DNA from: Methanobacterium sp. Maddingley MBC34
GTDB lineage: Archaea; Methanobacteriota; Methanobacteria; Methanobacteriales; Methanobacteriaceae
Assembly: GCA_000309865.1 (NCBI GenBank)
Contig: AMGN01000003.1
Coordinates: forward strand, 1-27,794
Direction of reading: 5' to 3'
Length of the DNA: 27,794 nucleotides
In this document: positions 1 through 7,984 of the stretch, piece after piece
Position numbering within the stretch: position 1 is the stretch's first letter
Layout of the letters: each line of letters begins with the position of its first letter
The notes under the pieces: model-generated
Told to the model about the DNA's origin: nothing
Database searches by the model: none
Seen by the model: only the letters and a program-made list of their open reading frames with translations
Translations under genes and position numbers: made by a program

Positions 1-2
1 TA

Positions 3-3000
3 GTTCTTAACAATAAAACATTCAGGGTGTTTGTGAGTTCAACCTTCAGTGATTTAAAGGAAGAAAGGAATGCTCTACAAAGAGAAGTTTTTCCTAAACT
101 TCGTGAACTGTGCATGGAGCATGGTTTCAGGTTCCAGGCTATTGATTTAAGGTGGGGTGTGAGTGAGGAAGCTGGTTTGGACCAGCAGACCATGAAGATC
201 TGTCTGGAAGAGATTGAGAGAAGTCAAAGGGTTTCTCCTAAGCCTAATTTTATTGTTTTACTGGGGGATCGTTATGGTTGGAGGCCGTTGCCCTATGAGA
301 TTCCTGCTGATGAGTTTGAGGAGATTCTGGACAAAGTGCCTGAGAAAGATAAACCTTTTTTAAGTTGGAAAGGAGATCTTCTGGATGATGAGCAGCTTAA
401 AAAGAGGGAAGGTTGGTATTGTTTAGATACTAATGCTGTGCCTTCTGTTTACTGTTTAAAACCTCGATTGGTAGATTACGATGAAAATGATCCTGATGAT
501 GTGATCAAAGAGGCCAAAGATAAAGAATCTGAAGATTGGGGAAAAATTGAAGAAAGAATAAAAACTCTTCTTTTAAAGGCTATTGAAGAATTAGAATGGC
601 CTGAAAATGATCCTAGAAGATCCAAATATGAAGACTCTGCCACTGAGCAAGAGATTATGAAAGGTGTTTTGAAACCACCAAAGGATATTCCTCACCCTGA
701 AGAGCATGTATTCTGTTTTTTTAGAAATATTAAAGAAAAAGAAAAACTTGGATTAAATGATTATACAAAAGATTTTTTTGATTTTAATAATGAAGGCAAA
801 TTAGATGAATCATCTACCGAAAGTCTAAACAAATTGAAGGAAAAATTAAAGAAAAAACTCGTCCATTCTAACAATAATTCTAATATCTTTAATTATTATA
901 CCGAATGGCAAGGGGATACTTTAAGTGAGAATCATCTACGAGATTTATGTAATGATGCATATGACTCATTATCTTCTGTTATACTCGAAGAAATTAATAA
1001 ATTTAAAAATGTTGATCCTGTATCTGCAGAGATCAAAGAACATGAAAACTATTCAAAACAATTTAATAAGGTTTTTATTGGCCGTAAAACTGTAATAAAT
1101 CACATGGAGGAATTTATTGGCCGTGAAACTGTAATAAATCAAATAGATGAATACACTCATGGAGCTTCAGAAAGTTGTTTGATTATTTCAGGGGCACCAG
1201 GTTCAGGAAAAACTGCAATTTTGGTAGAAATAGCCAGAAGAACTAAAATTAAATACCAGAACGCAGTAGTTATATCTCGTTTTATAGGAGCTACACCTTC
1301 TTCGCATAATATTCAATTTTTACTTTATAGTATTATTAAAGAAATTAAAAATGAATATGGGGAAGAAGATGGATTAACTTATTCTGAAACAGATCTTGTA
1401 GCTTCTTCAGCTGATCATTCGAAAAGGAACATAGATTTTTCTTGGAGTTTACTTTCTGCTAGTAAAGAAAAGCCATTAATTATTTTAATAGATTCTTTAA
1501 ACCAACTTAATGATAGTGAAGATTTCAAAACTTTCTCTTGGCTTGATTCGAGATGGCCAAAAGATGTATATTTAATATTGACTACTACCCCAGATCATTT
1601 GTCAAAAAGTTCATATCTCATGAAAATAAATGAGCTTAAAATTCCAGACATGGATCATGAAGAAGGTGTAGATCTCCTTAACACTTGGTTAAATAATGCT
1701 GAAAGACGTTTAAAAAAGAATCAAAAAGATATAATACTACAAAGGTTTTCTAAAAATCGTTTTCCACTTTATCTTAAAATAGCGTTTGAAGAATCTAAAA
1801 AATGGAAATCTTATCATGAGGATGTGATCCTTAATCCCAATTTAAAGGGCATAATATCCGATATGTTAAGCCGAATTTCCTTAGAATCAAATCACGGGAA
1901 AATAATGGTTGAAAAATCAATTAGTTATCTTACTACCTCTCGTAATGGCCTCACTGAAGATGAATTAATTGACCTACTTTCTAATGATAAAGAAGTATTA
2001 AATGATTTTTATCGGCGTTCACCACTCTCTCCAAAGGTGGAAAGACTTCCTTTAGTAATATGGTCACGTTTGTATTTTGATCTAGACGCTTATATAAGAT
2101 CAAATAATATTGGAGGATACAACCTTTACTATTTCCCAGGCACAATTAAAGAAATTATTAAGGATCAATTTATTGAAAATGAAACAGAAATCAAATTCCA
2201 TCAAATACATGTAAAATACTTCAAGAAAAGTAATCTTGACGATAGAAAAATTGATGAATTACCATGGCATTTGGAAAAATTGAAATTATATGAAGAATTG
2301 AAAAATTTTATAACTGGTATCATAGTATTTAGTAAAATGGCATCTGTTCCAAGGCAATCTGAACTAATTCATTATTGGAACTCTTTAAAACCTAATTATG
2401 ATCTAGCAAACGAAATTATGGAAAATTTAACGGGTTATGAACAGGAAGGGTTATCACCAAACATTACAGATACATATGACGATATGGCTTGTTTTTTTAA
2501 TATTGTTGCCGAATACAATTATGCGGAGATACTTTTTAAACGGGAATTAACTATTTTAGAAAAGGAATTAGGGCCTGAAAACCCAAAAATTGTTGATATA
2601 AAACAAAATCTCGCCTTTACATTAATGAAAAGTGGAAGCATAGACTCTTCAGAATCAATTATAAAAAATGTTTTAAAAACACCTAAAGATAATTCCGGTG
2701 ATGAAATTGTGAAGTCTTTAAATCTCAAAGGGTTGGTATTATATGAAAAAGGAGAACATGATGAAGCTGAACAAACATTCAGACTTGCGATAAAAAAATC
2801 AGAAGAATACAGAACAAATAATTATAATATTTTAAATAATCTTGGAATTGTATTGGAATTAAAAGGCAATTTTGAAGAAGCTGAAAAACTTTACACCGAC
2901 AGTTTAAAACTTTGTGAAGTTGTATACGGCAAAGATGACCCAGAAGTGGCTGCTCGCTTAAACAATCTCGCACTATTATTATCCAAAAAAGAAGAATTAG

Positions 3001-4454
3001 AAAGAGCAGAAGAACTTTACAGACGCAGCTTAAAAATTCGACAGGAAAAACTAGGTTTAGAACATCCTGATACTGCTCAATCATTAGGAAATTTAGCTCT
3101 TTTATTAACTCAGAAAGGAAGTTTTGAAGAAGCTGAAGAGTTATATATGAAAAGTATTACAATATATGAAAAAACCCTTGGACCAGACCATAAATCCACA
3201 TTACTCTTTAAAAACAATTTAGCAATCCTTTTGAATATTAAAAATAGTAATTCTCTGAATAATAGCTATGATGAATCAAAAACTTATGAAACAGATTCAT
3301 TTTCAAGTGATTCAAAAACCGATAATTCTCCCGATACTGTGCGTGCTGGAGATTTAGAAACAGGCAAAAACTTAAAAACCTTAAAAGGTCACACAGATAC
3401 AGTATGGGCAGTGGCTGTTACTCCTGATGGTAAAAAAGCAGTCAGCGGAAGTTGGGATAAGACTGTCTGTGTTTGGGATTTAGAAACAGGGAAAATCCTA
3501 AAAACAAAAAAAGGCCACTCAAATATGGTAAATGTAGTGGTTGTTACTCCTGATGGTAAAAAAGCAATCATTGGCAGTGGGGATGAGTCTGTGCGTGTTT
3601 GGGATTTAGAAACAGGAAAAATCCTAAAAACACTAGAAGGCCTTTCAGAGAATGTAGGGGCTGTGGTTGTTACTCCTGATGGTAAAAAAGCAGTCGCTGG
3701 CAGTTATAAGACTGTCTGTGTTTGGGATTTAGAAACAGGAAAAATCCTAAAAACATTAGAAGGTCATCCAAACACTGTATTTGCTGTGGCTGTTACTCCT
3801 GATGGTAAAAAAGTATTAATTGGCGGAGGATCGTTAACTGGAATTGACAATATTATTCGTGTTTGGGATTTAGAAACGGGGAAAAAATTCCATACACTAA
3901 AAGGTCACACAGATATAGTATATGCAGTGGTTGTTACTCCTGATGGTAAAAAAGCAGTCACTGGCAGTGATGATAAAACCATCCGCTTATGGGACATAGA
4001 AACTGGTGATTTGATTTCTTTTTATAAAGAAAAGAGTGAAATTTATTGTCTGGCTATGAAAGATGATGAAAATTTTGTTTTTGGTTCAGGGTCAGGTGAC
4101 GTTGTTCTTTCGCATTTAATTAACATATCAAAAAGTTTTCCTTTAATTACAAGTAAAAAGATGTGGGTTTATGGAGAAAACGATAATTATACAACTATGT
4201 GGTTTTCTGGAGATTCTGGTTATTGGGATGAGAATATAACAGCCGATTGTCCCTGTTGTGGAGAACGTTTCAAAGTTTCAGATGAAATCATAGATATGAT
4301 AAGAGAAACTGAAAAACAATATAAAATGCCTAACGGATGGATTTCTGATGAAGCTTGGAATGATACAAGACTTATCTCTGAATGTAGGGAATGTAATCAG
4401 AAAATAAAGTTTAATCCTTTTATAGTTGATAATTCTGAAGAAGAAATTAAATAA
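3..4454 (+). CDS. DUF4062-STAND NTPase-TPR-WD40-zinc ribbon protein, 5' partial
   Basis: This is a giant multidomain signalling protein, probably a STAND-class sensor or effector. The reading frame is open to the window edge: codons before the GTG at 27 read VLNNKTFRVFVSSTF, and FVSSTF normally lies a few residues inside DUF4062 proteins, so the true start lies to the left. Numbering from the GTG at 27: DUF4062 (TIR-like fold) at about 1-110; charged linker; P-loop ATPase with Walker A GAPGSGKT at 389-396 and Walker B LIILID ending at D489; TPRs of the 42-residue type at about 813-1071; six WD40 blades at about 1103-1350; zinc ribbon with C1408, C1410, C1411, C1453 and C1456. The order resembles animal NWD1/TEP1-type proteins and prokaryotic STAND conflict proteins. 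An immune role is inferred from architecture only. The reading frame downstream of the stop looks like a lost C-terminal tail. Confidence 0.85.
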   Translation, partial: VLNNKTFRVFVSSTFSDLKEERNALQREVFPKLRELCMEHGFRFQAIDLRWGVSEEAGLDQQTMKICLEEIERSQRVSPKPNFIVLLGDRYGWRPLPYEIPADEFEEILDKVPEKDKPFLSWKGDLLDDEQLKKREGWYCLDTNAVPSVYCLKPRLVDYDENDPDDVIKEAKDKESEDWGKIEERIKTLLLKAIEELEWPENDPRRSKYEDSATEQEIMKGVLKPPKDIPHPEEHVFCFFRNIKEKEKLGLNDYTKDFFDFNNEGKLDESSTESLNKLKEKLKKKLVHSNNNSNIFNYYTEWQGDTLSENHLRDLCNDAYDSLSSVILEEINKFKNVDPVSAEIKEHENYSKQFNKVFIGRKTVINHMEEFIGRETVINQIDEYTHGASESCLIISGAPGSGKTAILVEIARRTKIKYQNAVVISRFIGATPSSHNIQFLLYSIIKEIKNEYGEEDGLTYSETDLVASSADHSKRNIDFSWSLLSASKEKPLIILIDSLNQLNDSEDFKTFSWLDSRWPKDVYLILTTTPDHLSKSSYLMKINELKIPDMDHEEGVDLLNTWLNNAERRLKKNQKDIILQRFSKNRFPLYLKIAFEESKKWKSYHEDVILNPNLKGIISDMLSRISLESNHGKIMVEKSISYLTTSRNGLTEDELIDLLSNDKEVLNDFYRRSPLSPKVERLPLVIWSRLYFDLDAYIRSNNIGGYNLYYFPGTIKEIIKDQFIENETEIKFHQIHVKYFKKSNLDDRKIDELPWHLEKLKLYEELKNFITGIIVFSKMASVPRQSELIHYWNSLKPNYDLANEIMENLTGYEQEGLSPNITDTYDDMACFFNIVAEYNYAEILFKRELTILEKELGPENPKIVDIKQNLAFTLMKSGSIDSSESIIKNVLKTPKDNSGDEIVKSLNLKGLVLYEKGEHDEAEQTFRLAIKKSEEYRTNNYNILNNLGIVLELKGNFEEAEKLYTDSLKLCEVVYGKDDPEVAARLNNLALLLSKKEELERAEELYRRSLKIRQEKLGLEHPDTAQSLGNLALLLTQKGSFEEAEELYMKSITIYEKTLGPDHKSTLLFKNNLAILLNIKNSNSLNNSYDESKTYETDSFSSDSKTDNSPDTVRAGDLETGKNLKTLKGHTDTVWAVAVTPDGKKAVSGSWDKTVCVWDLETGKILKTKKGHSNMVNVVVVTPDGKKAIIGSGDESVRVWDLETGKILKTLEGLSENVGAVVVTPDGKKAVAGSYKTVCVWDLETGKILKTLEGHPNTVFAVAVTPDGKKVLIGGGSLTGIDNIIRVWDLETGKKFHTLKGHTDIVYAVVVTPDGKKAVTGSDDKTIRLWDIETGDLISFYKEKSEIYCLAMKDDENFVFGSGSGDVVLSHLINISKSFPLITSKKMWVYGENDNYTTMWFSGDSGYWDENITADCPCCGERFKVSDEIIDMIRETEKQYKMPNGWISDEAWNDTRLISECRECNQKIKFNPFIVDNSEEEIK
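1077..1152 (+). repeat. 39-bp in-frame tandem duplication before the ATPase domain
   Basis: Two adjacent 39-bp units encode FIGRKTVINHMEE and FIGRETVINQIDE. The motif attggccgt recurs at 1077 and 1116, a period of exactly 13 codons. The unit is the usual FIGRE-type lead-in to STAND/AAA ATPase domains, so one copy is redundant. The frame is preserved and the copies differ at few bases, which suggests a fairly recent duplication. Confidence 0.85.
3417..4010 (+). repeat. Near-identical WD40-coding DNA repeats
   Basis: Five copies of a WD40-coding unit begin with gttactcctgatggtaaa at 3417, 3543, 3669, 3792 and 3933. The spacings are 126, 126, 123 and 141 bp. Each encodes VTPDGKK, and four of the five go on to VWDLETGK. 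The DNA, not only the protein, is conserved between units, while the sensor-facing segment (for example SWDKTVC, SGDESVR, GSYKTVC) varies. The fourth unit has an insertion (GGGSLTGIDNIIR). The pattern fits expansion by recombination or gene conversion. Confidence 0.85.
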
Positions 4455-4455
4455 T

Positions 4456-4681
4456 GACTATCATCACGGATCGAAAACCCCATATGAAGATTTAAATGAA
4501 CCCAAATCAACAATTGCTGACGAATTGGATAGAGCTGAAAAAATGTGCCCGAATCTACAATTTATATTGAAGTAGAAACTGTTAAAGAAAAAAAATATCT
4601 GAATTTTCTCCTAAAGATGAAAAGGAACCAACTAAAGAAAAGAAGAAAACCAAAAAATCAAAGTGGAAATTCTGGAAATAA
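4456..4681 (+). pseudogene. Frameshifted remnant, probably a detached C-terminal tail of the large WD40 protein
   Basis: No start codon opens this stretch, yet three consecutive frames read as sensible protein. The first runs from 4456 (DYHHGSKTPYEDLNEPKS...) to about 4541, the second from about 4542 (VPESTIYIEVETVKEK) and the third from about 4592 (KISEFSPKDEKEPTK), ending in a Lys-rich tail and stop KSKWKFWK* at 4679-4681. Both internal shifts fall in A-runs (A6 at 4538-4543, A8 around 4588-4595), and adding one A at each restores a single frame. The join to the upstream gene needs a different change near 4441-4454 (+1 or -2). This is either a decayed extension of that protein or assembly error in homopolymers. 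Confidence 0.6.
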
Positions 4682-4683
4682 TT

Positions 4684-4691
4684 GAGGTGAT
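4684..4691 (+). promoter_or_regulatory. Strong ribosome binding site before a CTG start
   Basis: GAGGTGAT matches the archaeal anti-Shine-Dalgarno complement well and sits three bases before CTG at 4695, in frame with the WD40 protein. No ATG, GTG or TTG lies at that position. A site this good in front of CTG suggests that the start was once ATG, or that CTG is used. Confidence 0.55.
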
Positions 4692-4694
4692 AAA

Positions 4695-6082
4695 CTGAAT
4701 AAACTAACCAACCTCAAATACTTAAAATTTAAATCTCCAGAAGAAATCAAAGGCCTAATAAAACATTATAAAAAGATCATTGTTTCTTTTGATTCATCTA
4801 AGAGAACTAAAAATAATGAAAAACTTCAAAAATACATCGAGGATTCATTGATTATTCCAAGGGAAAATCAGATAAAATAGACATCATCCCCTCATTTGAT
4901 CCTTACCATGAGGCCCAGTTAAGTGAATACGAAGCAGAAATCCTGGACTTCTACACTTTTTTTACTGAAAACGAGGAGTACTTATCTAAATTCTGTGAAA
5001 TTCCCGATTTTATTCTTCAACAGGCCTACAACCACGCAGCTTCTGGTCCAGTTCACCACCAGGCTAAAAAACTATCAAGTGGATTAAATGAAGGAAATAA
5101 TTCTAATATAACCCTCCTCCCGGATCACAAGCTCCCCCAGTACCGAAAATATCCTATTTTACAGAAGAAGTTCCAGGCCCCTGAAAATAACCGGTATTTC
5201 AGTCAAAAACTGTTTATAACTCCTGATGGGAAGAAAGCCCTGGCCTATCAATCCAACTTAGTCTTATGGAATTTGGAGACTGGTGAAAATATCCTTTTAG
5301 ATGATAATTACCCATGTTATACTGCAGATATCACCCCGGATGGTAGGTGGGCTTTAACATCTAACCGGGAAACTCTAACCCTCTGGGATTTAGATGAAAG
5401 GAACTCCATTAAAAATATACGTTCCAAGGATTCTTTTAAAATCATCATCCGTTCTGATGGCCAAATGGCCATTGTTATTTTCGACTCTTATTTGAAGGTA
5501 TATGATCTATCTACGTGGGAAGTGGTTAAGGAAATTTCAGGCCAAGATGAACTTTATTCATTTAGTATAAGTGCTGATTTTAAGACTGCTGTGTGGATCT
5601 CTGATGGTAATCTTATTGTATATGACTTTGAAAATGATAAAATCGTGAAAATAATACGTGGAAGAGGATTGATGGCTACTCCGACGACTACTATAAGTCC
5701 TGATGGCAGTAAATTCCTTTGTTTCACCCATCATCGTATGAATTACCTCTGGGACATAGAAAAAGTAGATTTTATGGATAGAATAGGAAATAACATAACG
5801 GATCTCACTCCTGACTTTAAATTAGCCATTACTGGAGATACCAATCCTGGAGATTTGTTAGATATAACCAGATTAAAGAGAGTCGGCATGTTTGTTAATG
5901 AAGCAAAAACCATTAAAACTCTTAATGAAGGGGCTGAACATCTTCTTAAAGATTCTAAAATAACCGCTGATGGCAGAAGGGGTGTTTCATTGGATGGGCG
6001 CTCCAATATTTGCATCTGGGATCTGGAGAGGGGAGAATCATTAAAGGATCTCAAAAGAGAGGGTAGAAAAATAATCCCGTGA
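4695..6082 (+). pseudogene. WD40 beta-propeller protein, frameshifted near 4846
   Basis: From CTG at 4695 the first frame reads NKLTNLKYLKFKSPEEIKGL and continues to a stop at 4878-4880. The third frame, open from 4820, then runs to 6082. Inserting one A in tcattgat near 4846 joins the two as KYIEDSIDYSKGKSDKIDII, giving about 462 residues. The N-terminal 150 or so residues are helical and unassigned. The rest forms divergent WD40 blades (FITPDGKKA...LVLWNLETGE, ITPDGRWAL...LTLWDLDE, ISPDGSKF...NYLWDIEK, ITADGRRG...ICIWDLER). The part from 5273 is only the portion that can be opened with a TTG, which is not a credible start. It probably works with the large protein upstream, whose blades share the same consensus. 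It is called a pseudogene because of the shift; assembly error is possible. Confidence 0.65.
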
Positions 6083-6086
6083 TAGC

Positions 6087-6242
6087 ATGTAAAACATTCA
6101 AGAAGAAACTAAAAAGATAATAGAGGAGATAATTAGACCGGGATATATTAAAACTCATTATTACCTGGAAAACGCTGCACTTTCAATAGAAATCGAAAAG
6201 TTAAAAATAAATTCATTAGATTTAAAATTCCGAAGACCATGA
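6087..6242 (+). pseudogene. Small ORF blocked by TAA right after its ATG
   Basis: An ATG at 6087 with a GTGAT site just upstream is followed at once by TAA (6090-6092). The same frame then stays open for 49 codons (NIQEETKKIIEEIIRPGYIK...) and ends in TGA overlapping the next gene's start (ATGA at 6239-6242), the usual sign of translational coupling. AAA to TAA at codon two would explain it. No other start exists in the frame. The product is not recognised. It may be a dead small gene or chance. Confidence 0.35.
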
Positions 6243-6508
6243 TAAACATATCAATAGAAACCATCGGCCTCCTGGCCAGCCTAACTGCCATCATAATGTT
6301 CATAAGTCCCATCGCCCAGATCCAGAGCATCAGAAAAATCAAAAAGTCTGATGAGGTTTCACCCGCACTCTATATAGCCATGGTGGTGAACTGTTCACTC
6401 TGGACCATCTACGGGGCTGGGATAGAAAACTGGTACATTTTAACACCCAACGCCATAGGTGCTGTACTGGGAATACTAACCCTGACTGTAATCTACCGTT
6501 ATCGTTAG
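6239..6508 (+). CDS. SemiSWEET / PQ-loop (MtN3-saliva) sugar transporter
   Basis: This 89-residue membrane protein has three predicted transmembrane helices, the size of a prokaryotic SemiSWEET, which works as a homodimer carrying sugars down their gradient. The PQ-loop-like motif P24-I-A-Q27 lies in the first helix, NCSLWTIYG at 51-59 in the second and PN at 70-71 in the third; N and W at these places line the substrate path in the family. The start ATG overlaps the stop of the small ORF upstream, and the ribosome site is weak. The gene converges on the radical SAM gene with a 38-base spacer. The substrate cannot be told. Confidence 0.8.
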   Translation: MINISIETIGLLASLTAIIMFISPIAQIQSIRKIKKSDEVSPALYIAMVVNCSLWTIYGAGIENWYILTPNAIGAVLGILTLTVIYRYR

Positions 6509-6546
6509 AAAAGAAAGATTTCACGGATAAAAATTCATAAAAACAA

Positions 6547-7746
6547 TTAAAGAAACTTATTAATCCGTTTCGACTCTGGTGAAATGTTATTTTCACCACT
6601 GGCATCCTTAGATTTGGAAGATTTCCTTTCTCTAAATAGTTCTTCCATTGTCTTCTGATAATCAGCATATCTGCAATTACAGGAAGTATCTGATTCACAG
6701 ACCAGTTTAGTGTTTATATTCCTGATTTTCTCAACATGCTCAATTTTACCCCAAAAATCAGCTAGACTATTCTTTCTATTGTACTTGCCAATCATCATAT
6801 TTTCAGGGTCATTATGGAAATTGTAGCAGATGTAAATTCCCCCATACGGGTCTATTGTAACCGATAATGGGTTAATCCAGCATTTGAATCCCTCAGGATA
6901 AACAGTTTTTCCCAGGTCAACTTGTAAAATATCATTTGCTGATTTTTCAGATTTTAATGAACGTAATTCTTCTCCCACTTCAATTAAATCTTCAAAAGAG
7001 GGTTCATCTTCCTGGCTACGGATGGATTTTACCTTAAGGTGTTCCACGCCAAGATCTAAAAGTTCCGAAACGGTTTCCATTAATTCATCTTTATTTTTAG
7101 AAGTTAAAAGTAATTTAGAACCTACTATGGCCATTAGTTTGTTATTTTTCTTCTTATTTTTCTTCTTGTATTCAAGGAGTTGAGTAAGATTATTGAAATA
7201 TTCCTCCCTTACTCTTCTATTGTAACTCGCTTTCTCTGAGAAGCTTAAGCGGATGTAGGCGAAACATTCCAGAAGTAGTTTTACGGTGTTTTCATCTAAT
7301 CTGGATATATTTTGTCCGTTGGTTAAAATACCGAAATTCATTCCTTTATTTCTTCTAAATTCCAAAACCACTTCTATTAACTCATTGATATTGCTGTGTT
7401 CCAGTGGTTCCCCACCCCCACATAATTCCACATTCATTACCCCCAGACTTGATAAATCTGCCAATATAGTCTTAAATAACTCCAGATCCATATCTAAAGT
7501 GTCATTTTTCTGGGATTCTTTTATGTGATCTTTGTAAATACAGTTTTTGCAATAAAGACTGCACTGATAAGTAGGGTAAATGTATGCCATCTTCGGATAA
7601 GGGATATTATTTTTAGCTTGTGGATATGTTAGTGCATTTATTATCCTCCAGGCATCATCATAATAGGGGAGAACACGTTTATTCATTTCATGACCTTTGA
7701 TTACCCCTTTCTCATGGTCAGCCCACTTGTAGAATCGATTTTCCAT
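6547..7746 (-). CDS. Radical SAM/SPASM domain protein, unassigned
   Basis: This 399-residue radical SAM enzyme carries the cluster motif C62-x3-C66-x2-C69 in a YPTYQCSLYCKNC context and the SAM-binding GGGEP at 110-114. The C-terminal third is SPASM-like: Cys in FKCWINPLSVTIDPYGGIYICY, then a closing group CESDTSCNC, for auxiliary Fe-S clusters. A Lys/Asn-rich insert (KKKNKKKNNK) sits mid-barrel and the last 30 residues are polar. SPASM enzymes mature peptides or modify small molecules. No obvious precursor peptide is adjacent. GGTGGTGG just before the ATG supports the start. The gene is divergent from the hexuloisomerase-like gene and stands alone. I do not recognise a specific product. Confidence 0.85.
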   Translation of the reverse strand: MENRFYKWADHEKGVIKGHEMNKRVLPYYDDAWRIINALTYPQAKNNIPYPKMAYIYPTYQCSLYCKNCIYKDHIKESQKNDTLDMDLELFKTILADLSSLGVMNVELCGGGEPLEHSNINELIEVVLEFRRNKGMNFGILTNGQNISRLDENTVKLLLECFAYIRLSFSEKASYNRRVREEYFNNLTQLLEYKKKNKKKNNKLMAIVGSKLLLTSKNKDELMETVSELLDLGVEHLKVKSIRSQEDEPSFEDLIEVGEELRSLKSEKSANDILQVDLGKTVYPEGFKCWINPLSVTIDPYGGIYICYNFHNDPENMMIGKYNRKNSLADFWGKIEHVEKIRNINTKLVCESDTSCNCRYADYQKTMEELFRERKSSKSKDASGENNISPESKRINKFL

Positions 7747-7930
7747 TCCACCACCACCTATTTATAGTTATGATAGTTATTAATCCATTTTAACCCAATT
7801 TAACTGTTATTTATGTAGATTCATTTCTTTAGCAAACTAATGTTATATCTGAAATATCGAATTAATTGGACCAACCAAATGGTTTGAAGTAGAATGGAAA
7901 AAGTTCGAAGATTAAAAAGAAGGTTCATAG

Positions 7931-7938
7931 TATTTAAG
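7931..7938 (+). promoter_or_regulatory. Candidate TATA box for the hexuloisomerase-like gene
   Basis: TATTTAAG lies about 50 bases before the start codon, which would place transcription start near 7958 and give a leader of roughly 27 bases that includes the strong GGGGGAGGT ribosome site at 7973-7981. It was chosen by eye and other AT-rich boxes are close. Confidence 0.4.
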
Positions 7939-7984
7939 AGAGAGTTAGTACTATAATAGAATTATAGTCGCAGGGGGAGGTCCT

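Noticed and set aside
2519..3571. Minus-strand ORFs inside the TPR and WD40 coding region
   Set aside because: They are antisense shadows of a repetitive, strongly supported coding frame and resemble no protein family.
4538..4600. Programmed ribosomal frameshifting at the A-runs
   Set aside because: Three shifts of the same direction plus a fourth of another kind within 420 bases, with no pseudoknot or stop-shift design visible, fit decay or missing bases better.
5273..6082. Independent 269-residue WD40 protein starting at TTG 5273
   Set aside because: The same frame continues far upstream with sensible WD40 and helical sequence, no ribosome site precedes the TTG, and the better start is at 4695 with one frameshift.
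6093..6239. NifU-like domain in the blocked small ORF
   Set aside because: Only the phrase KKIIEEIIRPG is reminiscent; the CxxC and GGD-type motifs are absent.
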